From Bacteroidales bacterium (GTDB lineage: Bacteria; Bacteroidota; Bacteroidia; Bacteroidales; WCHB1-69), in contig JAGCUN010000051.1 of NCBI GenBank assembly GCA_017962845.1, forward strand, positions 1 to 43,498: a stretch of DNA of 43,498 bases, given 5' to 3'. The position numbers and the translations under genes are program-made. Each line of letters opens with the position of its first letter. The first letter of the stretch is position 1. Shown here in pieces: positions 17,170 to 25,103 of the stretch. The notes under the pieces are model-generated. The model searched no databases. It saw only the letters and a program-made list of their open reading frames with translations, and was not told the DNA's origin.

Positions 17170-17406
17170 CAATTTTGCATTGAAAAACAGAGTGTTTTAG
17201 GGGCGTACTTTGGGAAATTTTTTTTGTGGATGCTTATGTAGAAAGTGAAAATTGATATTAATGGATAATTAACAGTAAAAATTCTCCGAAAATTGCAGTT
17301 TAGACTCTGAAATTTTTTTTCATCATCCCTTGTTTCTAAAAATAAATGATTGAATATTAGCATAATAAAAATTTTAAATAATATGGTATTTTCAAAAAAT
17401 CTATTG

Positions 17407-17414
17407 TATCTTTG
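17407..17414 (+). promoter_or_regulatory. -7 box of the RNA ligase gene
   Basis: TATCTTTG at 17407-17414 fits TAnnTTTG. The ATG at 17463 is 49 bases downstream across an AT-rich leader without a Shine-Dalgarno sequence. Confidence 0.55.
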
Positions 17415-17462
17415 TAAAGTTAAAATAAGATAAATATAAGTTAAACTATTAATAATTTAATA

Positions 17463-18557
17463 ATGTATAGGAGTTGTCCGAAGTTGAGGGATGTGCGCGA
17501 TGCCTCTTTTGTCAGGTGGGTGGATGAGGAGGCAGGCAAGGATGTGGAGTTTGTGGTGCAAGAAAAGGTGTGTGGGGAGCCTGTTTGGATGGGGTGTGAT
17601 GGGCAGGATGTGGCTTTGGGAGGGTTGTCGGAGTTGAATGACGATGGGGCAAAGGTGGAGGTGCTGTCGGCAGGCTTGGCAGGCTTGGCGGAGCGATACC
17701 GTCCCCGACTATTCCGGCTGTGCGCGCACGTCCGGCAGCTCTTCCCGGATGTGCGCAGCGTGAAAGTCTATGGAGAGCTGTTTGGCGGGGAGTACCCGCA
17801 CTGCTTGGTAGCACGCCGCAAGGAACGGATGCCGGTGCGGGAAGGGGTGTACTATGCGCCAGATTACGGGTTCTATGCCTACGATATCGGGGTGGAAGGA
17901 CGAACATTCGGTGAAGGGAAGAGAAGTTGCGAGCAAGAGTGTGAAGACGCTGCCGCACTCCCCCACTATCTCTCGGTGGCCGTCTGCAACCGGCTGTTCG
18001 AAAGTCTCGGCATTTTCCATGCCCGCACCCTCTTCCAGGGGAGTTTGGAGGAGTGTCTGCACTACCCGAACGCCTTCCCCACACGCCTTCCCGACTGGCT
18101 CGACCTGCCCCCACTCCGCAACAACTGGTGCGAAGGCACAGTTATCCGGCCGCTAGCTCCGCTTCTCACAACAGCCGGCGAGCGCGTACTGCTCAAAAAT
18201 GTCAACTCCCGCCACAAGTCATCGGTGGGTTTGGGCCATCATGCCGACCCCTCTGCTCATTCATTGCCCTGCACGCGAGGGGAAGCGTCGCCCGTCAGTG
18301 TCGAGTGCGCCGACATGCTCACCGAACTGCGAGCCCTTTTCAGTCCGGAACTGCTCAGCCGCGTGCGAAAAGAGATGGGAAGACCATCCTCTGCGAAGCA
18401 CTCTGCCAGCGTGGCAAGCCGCCTGCGCCGCGAGGTGCTGGAGCAGTTTTTCCAGCTGAACCTCAATCGCTTCGATGCCCTACCCGCCCGCGAGCGACAG
18501 CACATCACCCGTGCCTTGTGTCAGCTTTCAGACCGACTGGCGTGTGAGGTACCATGA
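17463..18557 (+). CDS. Rnl2-family RNA ligase
   Basis: 364 residues. The nucleotidyltransferase motifs of T4 Rnl2-like ligases appear in order: motif I EKVCGE with the adenylated Lys at 35, motif III KVYGELFGG (101-109), motif IIIa FYAYDIGV (137-144), motif IV CEGTVIRP (223-230) and motif V RVLLKNVNS (241-249). A helical C-terminal domain follows. T4 Rnl2 has Lys-x-Lys in motif V (IKCKN, as I recall); here the second Lys is Val247. Such enzymes seal 3'-OH/5'-phosphate RNA ends in repair or editing. The gene is a single-gene unit with its own promoter. The first ~200 bases are unusually rich in TG and GG steps. No kinase/phosphatase, toxin or phage gene is adjacent, so the substrate is unknown. 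Confidence 0.82.
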   Translation: MYRSCPKLRDVRDASFVRWVDEEAGKDVEFVVQEKVCGEPVWMGCDGQDVALGGLSELNDDGAKVEVLSAGLAGLAERYRPRLFRLCAHVRQLFPDVRSVKVYGELFGGEYPHCLVARRKERMPVREGVYYAPDYGFYAYDIGVEGRTFGEGKRSCEQECEDAAALPHYLSVAVCNRLFESLGIFHARTLFQGSLEECLHYPNAFPTRLPDWLDLPPLRNNWCEGTVIRPLAPLLTTAGERVLLKNVNSRHKSSVGLGHHADPSAHSLPCTRGEASPVSVECADMLTELRALFSPELLSRVRKEMGRPSSAKHSASVASRLRREVLEQFFQLNLNRFDALPARERQHITRALCQLSDRLACEVP

Positions 18558-18578
18558 GATGAAATGAAAATGGATGGG

Positions 18579-19220
18579 CTAAAGGATTTTCGCAGCCATG
18601 CGTTGGCCGGCTTCGTAAGCCTGTTGCAAATCATGCTCCCAATGCTCGGCACGCCAGCGCTCCTTGCTCTCTTTGGGGAAACTGGCCATGGCATAGCGGT
18701 CGTAGTCCTTCACCTGGTAGGTGTTGCAGGCGGCAATTCGCTCGGGGCGTTCCCCATAGAAACCGCCCAACAACATCTCCAACGACTGTAGGTTGCGACG
18801 TTCGGCAGAAATGTCGTTCATGGTGTAGATGATGGCGGCAGGTATGCGCTTGGGAGGGTGCATGCTGTAGTCATCGTACGAAAGCCACGGGAAGGTGAGC
18901 CTCTCGATGAAACTCTCCAACTGGCCTGTCACGCGACTATAAAAGATGGGCGATGCAAATACCACCCCGTCGGCGTATGCGGTTTCCCTAAGTGTCTCCG
19001 TCAACCCGTCCTTATAGGCACATACATCGCGGAAACGGGAATTTTTCAGCTTGCAGGCCAGACAGCTGTAGCACCCCTTATAGTCTATGTCATAGAGGAA
19101 TATGCGCTGGACGTCAATTTCTCCATCCACCGACTTTACGCCACGGGTGAAGGCCTCGATCATGGCCCCTGTGTTCATGTTCTTTCTGGGACCGCCATCT
19201 ATAATTACAATCTTTTTCAT
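18579..19220 (-). CDS. Flavodoxin-fold NAD(P)H-dependent oxidoreductase
   Basis: 213 residues. The N-terminus KKIVIIDGGPRKNMNTG matches the FMN phosphate loop of NADPH-dependent FMN reductases and iron-sulfur flavoproteins, and FASPIFYSRVTGQLESFIERL is the second flavin contact. Cys50, Cys53, Cys56 and Cys67 (CYSCLACK then C) resemble the compact cysteine motif of iron-sulfur flavoproteins, but with a longer last spacing, so an Fe-S cluster is possible, not shown. It lies 30 bases after trmD and may be the last gene of the xseB operon. Its stop converges on the RNA ligase gene 21 bases away. Substrate unknown. Confidence 0.82.
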   Translation of the reverse strand: MKKIVIIDGGPRKNMNTGAMIEAFTRGVKSVDGEIDVQRIFLYDIDYKGCYSCLACKLKNSRFRDVCAYKDGLTETLRETAYADGVVFASPIFYSRVTGQLESFIERLTFPWLSYDDYSMHPPKRIPAAIIYTMNDISAERRNLQSLEMLLGGFYGERPERIAACNTYQVKDYDRYAMASFPKESKERWRAEHWEHDLQQAYEAGQRMAAKIL

Positions 19221-19250
19221 TCTTGAATGCTGACAGGAATTAATGTTGTC

Positions 19251-19934
19251 CTACTCTATTCTGTCCAGCAGGTCTGGACGGCGCTTTTTGGTGCGTTCCA
19301 ATTGCTGCTCCAACTTCCAGTCGTCGATAAGCCGCTGGTTACCCGACAGCAAAATCTCTGGCACACAGTGACCTTCGTAGTCAGCCGGACGGGTATAGAC
19401 CGGCGGCGACAACAGACCGTCCTGGAACGAGTCGGTGAGGGCTGAGCTCTCGTCGCCGATCACACCGGGAATCACCCGCGCCACAGCATCCACAATCGCC
19501 ATGGCGGCAATCTCACCGCCCGATAATACGTAGTCGCCGATGCTAATTTCTTCTGTAACAAACAATTCACGCACCCTTTCATCCACTCCCTTGTAATGCC
19601 CGCACAGGATGATGACATTCTCGTACATCGAAATCTGGTTGGCTTTCGCCTGGTTGAAGGTCTGCCCGTCGGGCGCCATGAACAGCACGGCATCGTAGTT
19701 TCGCTCCGCCTTCAGCGCCGCAATGCAGTCGGCAATGGGCTGCACCATCATCACCATGCCGGCACCGCCCCCGAAAGGATAATCGTCCACCTTGCGGTGC
19801 TTGTCCTTCGTGTAGTCGCGGATGTCGTGCGTGTGCAGCTCCAGCAGTCCCTTGTTGACCGCCCGCTTCAAAATCGACTGCGAGAAAACTCCCGTAAACA
19901 TCTCAGGGAAAAGTGTCAGTATGTCTATTCTCAT
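19251..19934 (-). CDS. trmD: tRNA (guanine-N1-)-methyltransferase
   Basis: 227 residues. It methylates G37 of tRNAs that read CNN codons, using S-adenosylmethionine, and so prevents frameshifting. The SPOUT knot motifs are clear: [12 protein letters not shown] at the start, [13 protein letters not shown] and [26 protein letters not shown]. The C-terminal tRNA-binding region ([26 protein letters not shown]) is complete. In many bacteria trmD lies with rpsP, rimM and rplS; here it follows an O-methyltransferase gene by two bases and xseB lies ahead. Confidence 0.96.
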   Translation of the reverse strand: MRIDILTLFPEMFTGVFSQSILKRAVNKGLLELHTHDIRDYTKDKHRKVDDYPFGGGAGMVMMVQPIADCIAALKAERNYDAVLFMAPDGQTFNQAKANQISMYENVIILCGHYKGVDERVRELFVTEEISIGDYVLSGGEIAAMAIVDAVARVIPGVIGDESSALTDSFQDGLLSPPVYTRPADYEGHCVPEILLSGNQRLIDDWKLEQQLERTKKRRPDLLDRIE

Positions 19935-19936
19935 CG

Positions 19937-20572
19937 TTATAATTTTTCTATAAACATCACGCCATCCCGCACCGGAAGGATGAAATTGGTGACGCGCTCG
20001 TCGTTTTGCACATGCTCATTGAACGCGCAAACCGCCTTCGTGTCCTTGTCGCCACTGCGTATCTCATGTATCACCTTCTCTCCCCACAAAACATTATCTG
20101 CCAAAATGATACCACCTTTTCGTACCTGCGGCAACACCATCTCATAATAGTCGGTGTATTGTTCTTTGTCGCCATCGATATACACCATGTCCCACTGTTC
20201 CTGCAAGGTGGGTATCACCTGTAGCGCGTCGCCGATGTGCAGCTGGATTTTATCCTGATAGGGCGATTGCGCCAGATAGCGGCGAATCATCTCCTCCCGT
20301 TCCTCATTCACCTCGATGGTGTGGAGCAGCCCGTCGTCGGCAAGTCCTTCGGCGATACAGAGTGCCGAGTAGCCCGTGTAAGTGCCGATTTCCAGTACCC
20401 GCCGCGCACGCATCATCCGGCAAAGCATCGTCAGCAGCATGCCTTGCAAGTGCCCCGACAGCATGCGCGGGTTCATCACCTTCTGGTGCGTCTCGCGGGT
20501 GAGCCGGTACAGCAGTTCCGACTGCGGGGTAGAGTGCGCCTCGCAATACTCTTCCAACGCTTCCTGCTCCAT
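19937..20572 (-). CDS. Class I SAM-dependent O-methyltransferase
   Basis: 211 residues, catechol O-methyltransferase-like (Methyltransf_3). The SAM-binding motif [14 protein letters not shown] begins at residue 59, followed by the acidic motif TIEVNEER, then DALQVIP, the metal-binding motif [10 protein letters not shown] and [12 protein letters not shown]. The C-terminal [10 protein letters not shown] is typical. Members are small-molecule O-methyltransferases needing a divalent cation; the substrate is unknown. It starts three bases after the xseB stop and ends two bases before trmD, so the three are one operon. Confidence 0.9.
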   Translation of the reverse strand: MEQEALEEYCEAHSTPQSELLYRLTRETHQKVMNPRMLSGHLQGMLLTMLCRMMRARRVLEIGTYTGYSALCIAEGLADDGLLHTIEVNEEREEMIRRYLAQSPYQDKIQLHIGDALQVIPTLQEQWDMVYIDGDKEQYTDYYEMVLPQVRKGGIILADNVLWGEKVIHEIRSGDKDTKAVCAFNEHVQNDERVTNFILPVRDGVMFIEKL

Positions 20573-20575
20573 AGG

Positions 20576-20761
20576 TTAGCTCATGATCTTGTTCACCTCC
20601 TCCTCGGTCTTTCCTAACTTCTCCTTGCAGATGCGGATGAGCTGGAGGGCGCGCTCAATGTTTTTGGTAAGTTCGTCAACCGAGATGTCGGCATTCTCCA
20701 TCTTTTTCACAATGCTCTGTAGCTCGTTGTAGGCTTCGGTGTAGGTGGGTTGTTTTTCCAT
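20576..20761 (-). CDS. xseB: Exodeoxyribonuclease VII small subunit
   Basis: 61 residues. TYTEAYNELQSIVKKMENADISVDELTKNIERALQLIRICKEKL is the XseB helical-hairpin pattern, and the length is close to the usual 70-80. Several XseB chains decorate one XseA in the active exonuclease. The partner gene xseA lies at 2036-3280, 17 kb away on the same strand, instead of being adjacent as is common. xseB heads an operon with the O-methyltransferase and trmD from a TATTTTTG promoter about 40 bases upstream. Confidence 0.93.
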   Translation of the reverse strand: MEKQPTYTEAYNELQSIVKKMENADISVDELTKNIERALQLIRICKEKLGKTEEEVNKIMS

Positions 20762-20799
20762 AAAGAATCATTTCAAAAGTGTGCCACTTTTATCGGGCG

Positions 20800-20807
20800 C
20801 AAAAATA
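20800..20807 (-). promoter_or_regulatory. -7 box of the xseB-trmD operon
   Basis: The minus strand reads TATTTTTG at 20807-20800, 39 bases before the xseB ATG. A TTTG at 20835-20832 may be the -33 element, at a somewhat long spacing of 24. Confidence 0.58.
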
Positions 20808-20915
20808 CGCATTTTTCCGAGATTTCTTCCTCAAATAGGGTGAATTCAAGTTACATTTTATTTGAATTGTAACATTAAATTTAGGCTGCGAAAATACGAA
20901 AAAATCCACATAACT

Positions 20916-21146
20916 ATGAAAACTAAAAATTCGATGACGGTTGGAGAAAGGAAATCTATGAATGTGATGAGGCTGGCAATATGTTTTTTGAAAGCAGATG
21001 CGAGACTGATTTAAGGCTCACCGAAACGCTGGAGAGGGTGATCAGCTAATAAACACCTGAGGCTTGCGATGGCGTAGAAAGTGCTATTGATACTGCTCGA
21101 TGAATATTCTGAAAAGTTCACAACAATGTGGGCTTTCGGTTTTTGA
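20916..21146 (+). pseudogene. Candidate decayed small gene with frameshifts
   Basis: The ATG at 20916 reads MKTKN and soon ends in frame, at a stop at 21012. If one A is added to the five-A run 20925-20929, the frame becomes MKTKKFDDGWRKEIYECDEA followed by GNMFFESRCETDLRLTETLE and RVIS, stopping at 21047-21049. This looks like real protein. A second shift near 21041 would continue as ANKHLRLAMA, a TAG stop, then KVLLILLDEYSEKF and TTMWAFGF to 21146. I read this as a small gene broken by two frameshifts and a stop, or a 44-residue protein needing a +1 event. No family is recognised. It lies in the 489-base gap between xseB and cysH, which otherwise holds only the xseB promoter. Confidence 0.4.
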
Positions 21147-21250
21147 CTTCGAATATAGTTGATAATAAATTATTTACATTGAAATATTTAAAAATCCGCA
21201 CCTGAGCCTGCGCCTGAGTTGCGGAAATCAGAATTGCCTTTGGAAAAGTT

Positions 21251-21970
21251 TTATTTTGTTCTTGCATGCAAACCACATTCGCGGTGCTCGGGTGACTCCC
21301 ACCACCAGCGACCGGCACGGATGTCCTCGCCCGGTTTCACCGCCCGCGTGCAGGGTTCGCAACCGATGCTGGGATAACCGCTGTCGTGTAACTTGTTGTA
21401 CGGTACATGGTTGGCTTTGATATAATCCCAAACCTGCGATTCGGTCCAGTCAATCAATGGGTTGATTTTCAGTAGTCTGTGGTGCTCGTCCCACTCAATC
21501 TTTTTCATCTCTTTGCGTGTGACCGACTGCTCCTTTCGCAAGCCGCAAATCCAAGCATCAAGGGTTTTGAATGCGCGGCGCAATGGCTCCAACTTGCGCA
21601 CTTCGCAGCAGGCATGCCGCTTTTCTATGTTTTCGTAAAACGGATTGATACCCAACTCTTTGACAAACTCTTGCAAAGCTTCAGTCTGTGGACAAAACAC
21701 CTCCATTTTGATGTTGTAGTGCAGATTGGTCTTGTCTATCAACTGATAGGTTTCGGGAAACAGTCGTCCCGTGTCCAATGTAAAGATTCTCGCTTCAGGA
21801 TTGATTTTCAATATCATGTCCGTCAAAGCCTGGTCTTCGATGCTCAAACTTGAGGACAAAGCGATACAATCACCATACTTCTCCATAAAAAAACTGAGCA
21901 AAACCTCTGGCTCTGCATTTTCAAACCGCTGATTCAGTTCTTCAATATCTTTCACACTATATTTATCCAT
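21251..21970 (-). CDS. cysH: Assimilatory APS reductase (PAPS reductase family)
   Basis: 239 residues from the ATG at 21970; the codon at 21979 would be a TTG. The PP-loop region SSSLSIEDQALT and FTLDTGRLFPETY are the family motifs. Cys121-Cys122 and Cys204/Cys207 (HACCEVRK and GCEPCTRA) form the [4Fe-4S] ligand set that marks enzymes reducing adenylylsulfate directly, and Cys232 in ECGLH is the catalytic cysteine. This fits the absence of an APS kinase gene (cysC) here. It yields sulfite in the cytoplasm. It is the last gene of the porin-pst-cys run, 19 bases after cysN, with heptamer repeats in the gap. Confidence 0.95.
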   Translation of the reverse strand: MDKYSVKDIEELNQRFENAEPEVLLSFFMEKYGDCIALSSSLSIEDQALTDMILKINPEARIFTLDTGRLFPETYQLIDKTNLHYNIKMEVFCPQTEALQEFVKELGINPFYENIEKRHACCEVRKLEPLRRAFKTLDAWICGLRKEQSVTRKEMKKIEWDEHHRLLKINPLIDWTESQVWDYIKANHVPYNKLHDSGYPSIGCEPCTRAVKPGEDIRAGRWWWESPEHRECGLHARTK

Positions 21971-21973
21971 AAT

Positions 21974-22001
21974 TCTCAACTCTTAACTCTCAACTCTCAA
22001 C
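21974..22001. repeat. Four 7-bp tandem repeats at the cysN/cysH junction
   Basis: TCTCAAC, TCTTAAC, TCTCAAC and TCTCAAC follow each other at 21974-22001 (GTTGAGA on the coding strand). They include the cysN stop codon at 21990-21992 and end just before the cysH start, so they occupy the translation initiation region of cysH. Confidence 0.9.
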
Positions 22002-23276
22002 CACCACCATTCCCGCGCCGATGGTCTCAAAACTGTCAGGGTCAATGAAGATGAGGGAGCCGGTAATGCGGTTACTGGCATAGTCGTCCACCACCAAAGG
22101 CTGGGAAGTCTTAACGTTAATAACAGCTATATCGTTCATTTTCAGCGAAGAAACACCTTCCACTTTCTCCAACGTGTTGACATCCACCTTGTAATCCACC
22201 GACTGCACCATGCCGACGGTTTCTGCCACGGCAGTGCGGATGATGTAGCGTTTGCGAAGCTGCATTTCTGTCTCATTGAACCAGCAGCAGCGCATTTTCA
22301 GCTGCTGCGTGATGACAGGCTGTTGGGCAGTGGCTGGCACCAGCATGTCGCCGCGACTGATGTCAATGTCATCGTTGAGCAACACCGACACGGATTCTGG
22401 CGTGTGGGCAATCTCTAATTCCTTGTCATCCTGCATGATGGATTTCACGGTGCTTTCCAATCCGGAAGGGAGCACCCGTATGCGGTCGCCCGCACGCAGC
22501 ACGCCGCCTGCCATGCGTCCGGCGTAGGCGCGATAGTCGGGGAATTTGTCGGAGATGGGACGGATGACGTACTGCACAGGCATTCGCATAGGTTGTGCGG
22601 AATCGCCCATCTTGTGGTCGATGGACACCGTTTCCAACAAGTTCATCAGCGTGCCGCCATCGTACCACGGCATATTGGTGGAGTCTGTCACCACGTTGTC
22701 GCCGTGCTTGGCCGAGATAGGAATGAACCGCAGTTCAGCACGGATGCCTATGGTCTCAGCCATCTTTTTGTAATTCAAGCAAATCTCATTGAAAACATCC
22801 TCGCTGAAATCCACCAAATCCATCTTGTTGACACACACGGTGATAAACGGGATGCCGAGCAGCGAGGCGATGTAGGAGTGACGTACGGTCTGTTCCACCA
22901 CGCCGTTGCGGGCATCGATGAGGATGATGGCGAGGTCGGCGGTGGAGGCACCCGTCACCATGTTGCGGGTGTACTGCACGTGGCCGGGCGTGTCGGCGAT
23001 GATGAACTTTCGTTTCGGGGTGGCGAAGTAGCGGTAGGCCACATCGATGGTGATGCCTTGCTCGCGTTCGGCGCGCAGTCCGTCGGTGAGCAGCGCAAGG
23101 TTCACCTCCTCGTTGCCGCGGCTTCGGGAAGCCGCCTCCACCGCCTCCAGTTGGTCTTCAAAAATCGACTTGCTGTCGTACAATAATCTTCCGATGAGCG
23201 TGCTTTTGCCGTCATCCACGCTGCCCGCCGTCGTGAAGCGCAGCAGCTCCATGTCTAAATATCCGTTGGTGTTCAT
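21990..23276 (-). CDS. cysN: Sulfate adenylyltransferase subunit 1 (GTPase)
   Basis: 428 residues from the ATG at 23276, which lies one base after the cysD stop; the longer frame to 23333 overlaps cysD and is rejected. The GTPase motifs are GSVDDGKST (18-26), DTPGH (95-99) and NKMD (150-153), followed by EF-Tu-like beta-barrel domains. GTP hydrolysis by CysN drives formation of adenylylsulfate by CysD. There is no C-terminal APS kinase fusion (the protein ends at the barrel), which agrees with reduction at the APS level. Confidence 0.95.
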   Translation of the reverse strand: MNTNGYLDMELLRFTTAGSVDDGKSTLIGRLLYDSKSIFEDQLEAVEAASRSRGNEEVNLALLTDGLRAEREQGITIDVAYRYFATPKRKFIIADTPGHVQYTRNMVTGASTADLAIILIDARNGVVEQTVRHSYIASLLGIPFITVCVNKMDLVDFSEDVFNEICLNYKKMAETIGIRAELRFIPISAKHGDNVVTDSTNMPWYDGGTLMNLLETVSIDHKMGDSAQPMRMPVQYVIRPISDKFPDYRAYAGRMAGGVLRAGDRIRVLPSGLESTVKSIMQDDKELEIAHTPESVSVLLNDDIDISRGDMLVPATAQQPVITQQLKMRCCWFNETEMQLRKRYIIRTAVAETVGMVQSVDYKVDVNTLEKVEGVSSLKMNDIAVINVKTSQPLVVDDYASNRITGSLIFIDPDSFETIGAGMVVVES

Positions 23277-23277
23277 A

Positions 23278-24177
23278 TTAAAAATATCCTTCTTTTTTAC
23301 GGTCTTCCATAGCGGTTTCGCTGCGTTTGTCATCGGCGCGGCCGCCTCGCTCGGTGACGCGGGTGGCGGCGATCTCCGAGATGATGTCCTCCAAGTTGTT
23401 GGCTTCGGAGATGGTGAGTCCTGTGCAGGTGATGTCGCCGATGGTGCGGCAGCGCACGCGGCGGGTTTCCACCACCTCGATGGGCTTGAGCGTCATGCAG
23501 GGTTCGGCGGCGAGCCATTGCCCGTCACGAAGGAAGCACTTGCGCTCGTGCGTGAAATAGAGCGACGGCAGCGGGATGTTCTCCTGATAGATGTACTGCC
23601 ACACATCCATCTCGGTCCAGTTGCTGATGGGAAACACGCGGAAGTGCTCGCCCATGTTCTTGCGGCCGTTGAAGATGTTCCACAGTTCGGGCCGCTGGTT
23701 TTTCGGGTTCCACTGTCCGAACTCGTCGCGGTGCGAGAAGAACCGTTCTTTGGCACGGGCCTTCTCCTCGTCGCGCCGCGCCCCACCGATACAGGCATCG
23801 AACTTGTATTTCTCGATGGTGTCTAACAACGTGGTGGTTTGCAGTCGGTTACGACTGGCATTATAGCCTTTTTCCTCTTTTACACGCCCTGTGTCGATAC
23901 TCTCTTGCACGGAGCCGACAATCAGCTGCGCGCCGAGTTTCTCCACCAGCGCGTCGCGATAGTCAAGGGTTTCTTGGAAATTATGCCCAGTATCAATGTG
24001 CAGCAGCGGGAACGGTATTTTGGCGGGATAAAATGCCTTGTAGGCCAAGTAGGTGACCACGATGGAGTCCTTGCCGCCGGAAAACAGGATGGCCGGCCGC
24101 TCAAACTGCGCCGCCACCTCACGGAGCACATAAATGGACTCTGATTCTAATTCTTTTAAATGGGTGAGTTTATACAT
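23278..24177 (-). CDS. cysD: Sulfate adenylyltransferase subunit 2
   Basis: 299 residues, the usual size. The PP-loop SGGKDSIVV (33-41), LLHIDTGHNFQET, RRDEEKARAKER and the C-terminal ERGGRADDKRSETAMEDRKKEGYF are the CysD signatures. It adenylates sulfate with ATP. It starts 73 bases after pstB with no terminator hairpin or TAnnTTTG box in the gap, only four degenerate octamers, so cotranscription with the pst genes is likely. cysN follows by one base. Confidence 0.96.
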   Translation of the reverse strand: MYKLTHLKELESESIYVLREVAAQFERPAILFSGGKDSIVVTYLAYKAFYPAKIPFPLLHIDTGHNFQETLDYRDALVEKLGAQLIVGSVQESIDTGRVKEEKGYNASRNRLQTTTLLDTIEKYKFDACIGGARRDEEKARAKERFFSHRDEFGQWNPKNQRPELWNIFNGRKNMGEHFRVFPISNWTEMDVWQYIYQENIPLPSLYFTHERKCFLRDGQWLAAEPCMTLKPIEVVETRRVRCRTIGDITCTGLTISEANNLEDIISEIAATRVTERGGRADDKRSETAMEDRKKEGYF

Positions 24178-24181
24178 GTTT

Positions 24182-24213
24182 GAATTATAGAATTATGGAT
24201 TTATAGAATTACG
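24182..24213. repeat. Four 8-bp degenerate tandem repeats
   Basis: GAATTATA, GAATTATG, GATTTATA and GAATTACG lie in tandem at 24182-24213 in the pstB-cysD gap. The period is the same as in the tract at 3306-3495. Confidence 0.8.
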
Positions 24214-24250
24214 GGGTGTGGAGTTATTGGAGTGTGTTTTTCTGTAAATT

Positions 24251-25000
24251 CTAAGAGAACGCACCTGCAAGGTACTTCTGGGTGAGTTCATGTTGCGGAT
24301 GATGGAAGACTTGTTCCGCCGGACCGGACTCGATGATTTCGCCGAGGTACATGAAGACGACATTGTCGGCGATGCGCAGGGCCTGCCGTAAGGTATGGGT
24401 AACCATGATGATGGAGTACTCTTCTTTGAGTTTCACGAAAAGATCCTCCACGGTTTTGGCGGAGATGGGGTCAAGGGCGCTGGTGGCTTCATCGGCAAGG
24501 ATATAGGCGGGCTGCACAGCCAACGAGCGGGCGAGGCAGAGCCGTTGCTGCTGGCCGATGGAGAGGCGTGCGGCGGGAGTGCGGATGCGTCCCTTGATCT
24601 CATCCAAAAGTCCGACCGCACGAAGGTTCTGCCGCACGTGGTAAATCAACTCCCGCCGTTTCTTGAACATCTTGTTGATGCGGCAGCCGTACGCCACATT
24701 GTCGAAAATGGACATGGGGAGCGGGCACGGGCGTTGGCTCACCAGCCCGATCTTGCGGCGCAGTTCCGTTACTTCGGCATCATGGCCGAGACTGTCCTGT
24801 CCATCCACCATAATTCGTCCCTCAAGCCGAACCTCTTCCGTGGTGTCAATCAAGCGGTTCAGCGTGCGCAACAAGGTGGACTTGCCGCAGCCTGACGGCC
24901 CGATAATGCAGGTGATTTGTTTTTCCGGCAACGTCACATTCACATTTTTCAAAATGTGGTTGTCCTTGATATATACGTTCAGGTTTTGTATCTCTATCAT
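24251..25000 (-). CDS. pstB: PstB-like ABC transporter ATPase
   Basis: 249 residues from the ATG at 25000. Walker A is GPSGCGKST (34-42), the Q-loop VSQRPCPLPMSIFDNVAYG, and the D-loop SALDPIS is the PstB form. Two usually constant positions differ: the signature is LSIGQQQR (146-153) where PstB has LSGGQQQR, and Walker B runs ILADEATSALD where DEPTSALD or DEPCSALD is usual. The catalytic Glu171 is kept. It energises uptake through PstC and PstA. It is separated from pstA by about 100 bases that contain three small hairpins. No phoU follows, unlike most pst operons; cysD comes next. Confidence 0.88.
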   Translation of the reverse strand: MIEIQNLNVYIKDNHILKNVNVTLPEKQITCIIGPSGCGKSTLLRTLNRLIDTTEEVRLEGRIMVDGQDSLGHDAEVTELRRKIGLVSQRPCPLPMSIFDNVAYGCRINKMFKKRRELIYHVRQNLRAVGLLDEIKGRIRTPAARLSIGQQQRLCLARSLAVQPAYILADEATSALDPISAKTVEDLFVKLKEEYSIIMVTHTLRQALRIADNVVFMYLGEIIESGPAEQVFHHPQHELTQKYLAGAFS

Positions 25001-25026
25001 ATCTTTTGGTTTTGACCCCACACTGC

Positions 25027-25080
25027 GGCTTCGCCTTATGAGAGGTTATTAGCGCTTCGCGCGTCTTGTCCCTTCGGGAC
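25027..25080 (-). other. Three GAA-triloop hairpins between pstA and pstB
   Basis: On the transcript strand GTCCC-GAA-GGGAC (25080-25068), GCGC-GAA-GCGC (25062-25052) and GGC-GAA-GCC (25035-25027) follow each other. All three have the same GAA loop. They lie in the intercistronic leader of pstB and could affect mRNA stability or partial termination. No T run follows on the transcript strand. Confidence 0.7.
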
Positions 25081-25103
25081 TGCTTAAGGATTTTTTTTTG
25101 TAT

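Noticed and set aside
17130..17363. N-terminal extension of the lipoprotein gene
   Set aside because: It would place the promoter box 17162-17169 and AT-rich DNA inside the coding region and hide the lipoprotein signal peptide.
23277..23333. Longer cysN start overlapping cysD
   Set aside because: The extra residues are encoded within the cysD 3' end; the ATG at 23276 directly after the cysD stop begins at the conserved CysN N-terminus.
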